Assembly: GCA_964552205.1 (NCBI GenBank)
Contig: CAZKFT010000063.1
Location: forward strand, 1 to 8,472
DNA from: JAIVGZ01 sp964552205
GTDB taxonomy: Bacteria > Pseudomonadota > Gammaproteobacteria > Natronospirales > JAIVGZ01
Length of the DNA stretch: 8,472 nucleotides
Reading direction: 5' to 3'
Numbering within the stretch: the first letter of the stretch is position 1; every line of letters starts with the position of its first letter. The notes beneath the pieces are model-generated. The model ran no database searches, was not told where the DNA came from, and worked only from the letters and a program-made list of their open reading frames with translations. Positions 6,395 to 8,472 of the stretch are shown here, in pieces. The position numbers and the translations under genes were made by a program.

Positions 6395-8472
6395 ATGACG
6401 AATTTCACGAAATCCTTCGCATACGGCAACCACACAGTCACCCTCGAAACCGGCGAAATCGCTCGCCAGGCGACCGGTGCTGTCATGGTCCGTATGTCGG
6501 ACACCGTAGTTCTCGTCACCGCCGTCGGCCGCCGTGCTGCTGACCCAGGCCGTGACTTCTTCCCACTGACCGTCAACTACCAGGAGCGTACTTACGCTGC
6601 CGGCCGCATCCCGGGTGGATTCTTCCGCCGCGAGGGTCGTCCGAGCGAGAAGGAAACGCTGGTCTGCCGTCTGATTGATCGTCCGATTCGCCCGCTGTTC
6701 CCGAAGGCGTTCAAGAACGAAGTTCAGGTTGTCGCGACTGTGTTGTCGCTGGACCCGGAAGTCGATCCGGATATCCCGTCCCTGATTGGTGCGTCTGCTG
6801 CACTCGCCCTGACCGGTATGCCGTTCAACGGGCCGATTGGCGCCGCACGCGTTGGCTACAAGGATGGTAACTACCTCCTGAACCCGACCCGCACCGAACT
6901 CGCCGAGTCCAAGCTGGACCTCGTCGTCGCCGGTACCAACAATGCTGTGCTGATGGTGGAGTCCGAAGCGCAGGAACTGCCTGAAGATGTCATGTTGGGC
7001 GCCGTCATGTTCGGTCACGAGCAGATGCAGGTCGCTATCACCGCGATCAACGAACTCGTCAAGGAAGTCGGTGTCGAGGCGTGGGATTGGCAGGAGCCCG
7101 CCAAGGACGAGTCCCTGGTGGAAGCTGCTTCCGTCATCGCCAACGACATCACCGCCGCCTACGCCATCACCGAGAAGCAGGCCCGTACCCACAAGCTGTC
7201 CGAGCTGCGCAAGTCGCTGGTCGAGAAGCTGGTCACCGACGGTGGCAAGTGGTCTGAAGACGAAGTGAAGGGCGCGTTTGGTGCACTCGAGAAGAAGATC
7301 GTGCGTAACCGCGTTCTTTCCGGCGAGTCCCGTATCGACGGCCGCGACACCAAAACGGTTCGTAAGGTCACCGTGAAGGCCGGCATCCTGCCGCGCGTCC
7401 ACGGCTCGGCACTGTTCACCCGCGGCGAGACTCAGGCCATCGTGACTGCGACACTGGGTACCACCCGTGATGCGCAGATCATTGATGCCATCGAGGGCAC
7501 ATACCGCGAGCCGTTCATGCTGCATTACAACTTCCCGCCGTACTGCACGGGCGAGACCGGTATGGTCGGCACCCCGAAGCGGCGCGAAATCGGTCACGGC
7601 AAGCTCGCCAAGCGCGGCATCCAGGCCGTCATGCCGAAGATGGAAGATTTCCCGTATGTCATCCGTGTGGTCTCGGAAATCACCGAGTCAAACGGCTCGA
7701 GCTCCATGGCTTCGGTCTGTGGTTCGTCGCTCGCATTGATGGACGCCGGTGTGCCGCTGAAGGCGCCGGTCGCGGGTATCGCCATGGGTCTGGTGAAGGA
7801 TGGCGACCGCTTCGCGGTTCTGTCCGACATCCTGGGTGATGAAGATCACCTCGGCGACATGGACTTCAAGGTGGCCGGTACCGCTGAAGGCATCACCGCG
7901 TTGCAGATGGACATCAAGATTGATGGCATCACCAAGGAAATCATGCAGAAGGCACTGGCGCAGGCCGGCGAAGGTCGCATGACCATCCTCGAGGCCATGA
8001 ACAAGGAACTGTCCAAGCCGCGTGAGCAGATGTCCGACTACGCACCGCGTATCATCACCATCAAGATAGATCCTGAGAAGATTCGTGACGTCATCGGCAA
8101 GGGTGGTTCGGTCATTCGTTCCATCACCGAAGAGACCGGTGCCACCATCGACATCACCGACGATGGCACTGTCACCATCGGTGCAGTCGAGCGTTCCGCT
8201 GGCGATGCCGCCAAGGCGCGTATCGAACTCATCACCGCAGATGTCGAAGTCGGCCGTATCTATGAGGGCAAGGTTGCCAAGCTCATGGACTTCGGTGCCT
8301 TCGTGACGATCCTGCCGGGAAAGGATGGTCTGGTACACATCTCGCAGATCTCCGACGAGCGTGTGGAGAAGGTTTCAGACAAGCTCACCGAAGGCGAGGC
8401 CGTGCGTGTGAAGGTGCTGGAAGTGGACCGTCAGGGCCGCATCCGCCTTTCCATCAAGGCAGTCGACGCCGC
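6395..8472 (+). CDS. pnp: Polyribonucleotide nucleotidyltransferase (PNPase), 3' end cut off
   Basis: PNPase is a trimeric 3'-to-5' phosphorolytic exoribonuclease, a core part of RNA decay and often of the RNA degradosome. The frame is open from ATG 6395 to the window edge, 692 codons; E. coli PNPase has 711, so only a short C-terminal tail is missing. Domains: first RNase PH core (about 10-145, with FFPLTVNYQERTYAAGRIPG), a helical linker, the second catalytic core (about 310-540), KH (GxxG as GKGG at 568-571) and S1 (about 620-690). Active-site features of the family are present: R396/R397 in KRREIGHG, the phosphate-binding serines S435-S437 in NGSSSMAS, and D482 and D488 in GDEDHLGDMD. The start aligns with known PNPases but no Shine-Dalgarno is visible, so reinitiation after rpsO is likely. 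The E. coli-type intergenic RNase III hairpin is absent. Confidence 0.97.
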   Translation, partial: MTNFTKSFAYGNHTVTLETGEIARQATGAVMVRMSDTVVLVTAVGRRAADPGRDFFPLTVNYQERTYAAGRIPGGFFRREGRPSEKETLVCRLIDRPIRPLFPKAFKNEVQVVATVLSLDPEVDPDIPSLIGASAALALTGMPFNGPIGAARVGYKDGNYLLNPTRTELAESKLDLVVAGTNNAVLMVESEAQELPEDVMLGAVMFGHEQMQVAITAINELVKEVGVEAWDWQEPAKDESLVEAASVIANDITAAYAITEKQARTHKLSELRKSLVEKLVTDGGKWSEDEVKGAFGALEKKIVRNRVLSGESRIDGRDTKTVRKVTVKAGILPRVHGSALFTRGETQAIVTATLGTTRDAQIIDAIEGTYREPFMLHYNFPPYCTGETGMVGTPKRREIGHGKLAKRGIQAVMPKMEDFPYVIRVVSEITESNGSSSMASVCGSSLALMDAGVPLKAPVAGIAMGLVKDGDRFAVLSDILGDEDHLGDMDFKVAGTAEGITALQMDIKIDGITKEIMQKALAQAGEGRMTILEAMNKELSKPREQMSDYAPRIITIKIDPEKIRDVIGKGGSVIRSITEETGATIDITDDGTVTIGAVERSAGDAAKARIELITADVEVGRIYEGKVAKLMDFGAFVTILPGKDGLVHISQISDERVEKVSDKLTEGEAVRVKVLEVDRQGRIRLSIKAVDA

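Noticed and set aside
6152..7597. Minus-strand open frame of 481 codons opposite rpsO and pnp
   Set aside because: It spans two certain genes and their junction, shows no known motif, and its openness follows from the codon bias of pnp and rpsO.

Overview
This window holds one continuous, highly conserved translation/transcription/RNA-decay cluster, all on the + strand: initiator tRNA - rimP - nusA - infB - rbfA - truB - rpsO - pnp (pnp runs off the right edge). The gene order is the one known from E. coli (metY-rimP-nusA-infB-rbfA-truB-rpsO-pnp). Protein lengths and motifs match the gammaproteobacterial families closely: RimP 150 aa, NusA about 498 aa with two C-terminal acidic repeats, RbfA 120 aa, TruB 315 aa, S15 89 aa. 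The DNA is fairly GC-rich and codon use is biased to G/C third positions. I infer a gammaproteobacterium outside the Enterobacterales, perhaps of the Xanthomonadales or Chromatiales type; genus cannot be resolved by eye.

Layout. Positions 1-46 carry a strong sigma70-type promoter (TTGCGG-17-TATAAT) with a GC-rich discriminator, driving the fMet tRNA at 47-123. An intrinsic terminator follows at 143-164. A roughly 100-base leader (165-261) contains a second terminator-like hairpin (221-239) just before rimP, which starts at a GTG. rimP, nusA and infB are separated by short gaps (22 and 32 bases). infB/rbfA and rbfA/truB share bases between stop and start codons, a sign of translational coupling. 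The 74-base truB-rpsO gap holds a good promoter whose -35 overlaps the truB stop, plus a possible hairpin over the rpsO ribosome binding site. rpsO and pnp are only 7 bases apart.

How the genes work together. The initiator tRNA and IF2 (infB) act in translation initiation. RimP, RbfA and S15 act in 30S subunit assembly. TruB modifies U55 of tRNAs, including the tRNA at the left edge. NusA couples transcript elongation, pausing and termination to this machinery, and PNPase degrades RNA. Co-expression from the upstream promoters with an extra rpsO promoter is the likely regulation.

I found no mobile element, CRISPR array, phage gene or unknown system. This is a core housekeeping region. The points worth a second look are small: leader hairpins before rimP and rpsO, the U1-U72 mismatch of the initiator tRNA, two non-canonical guanine-recognition residues in IF2, and a compressed rpsO-pnp junction with no room for the E. 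coli-type RNase III/PNPase control element.
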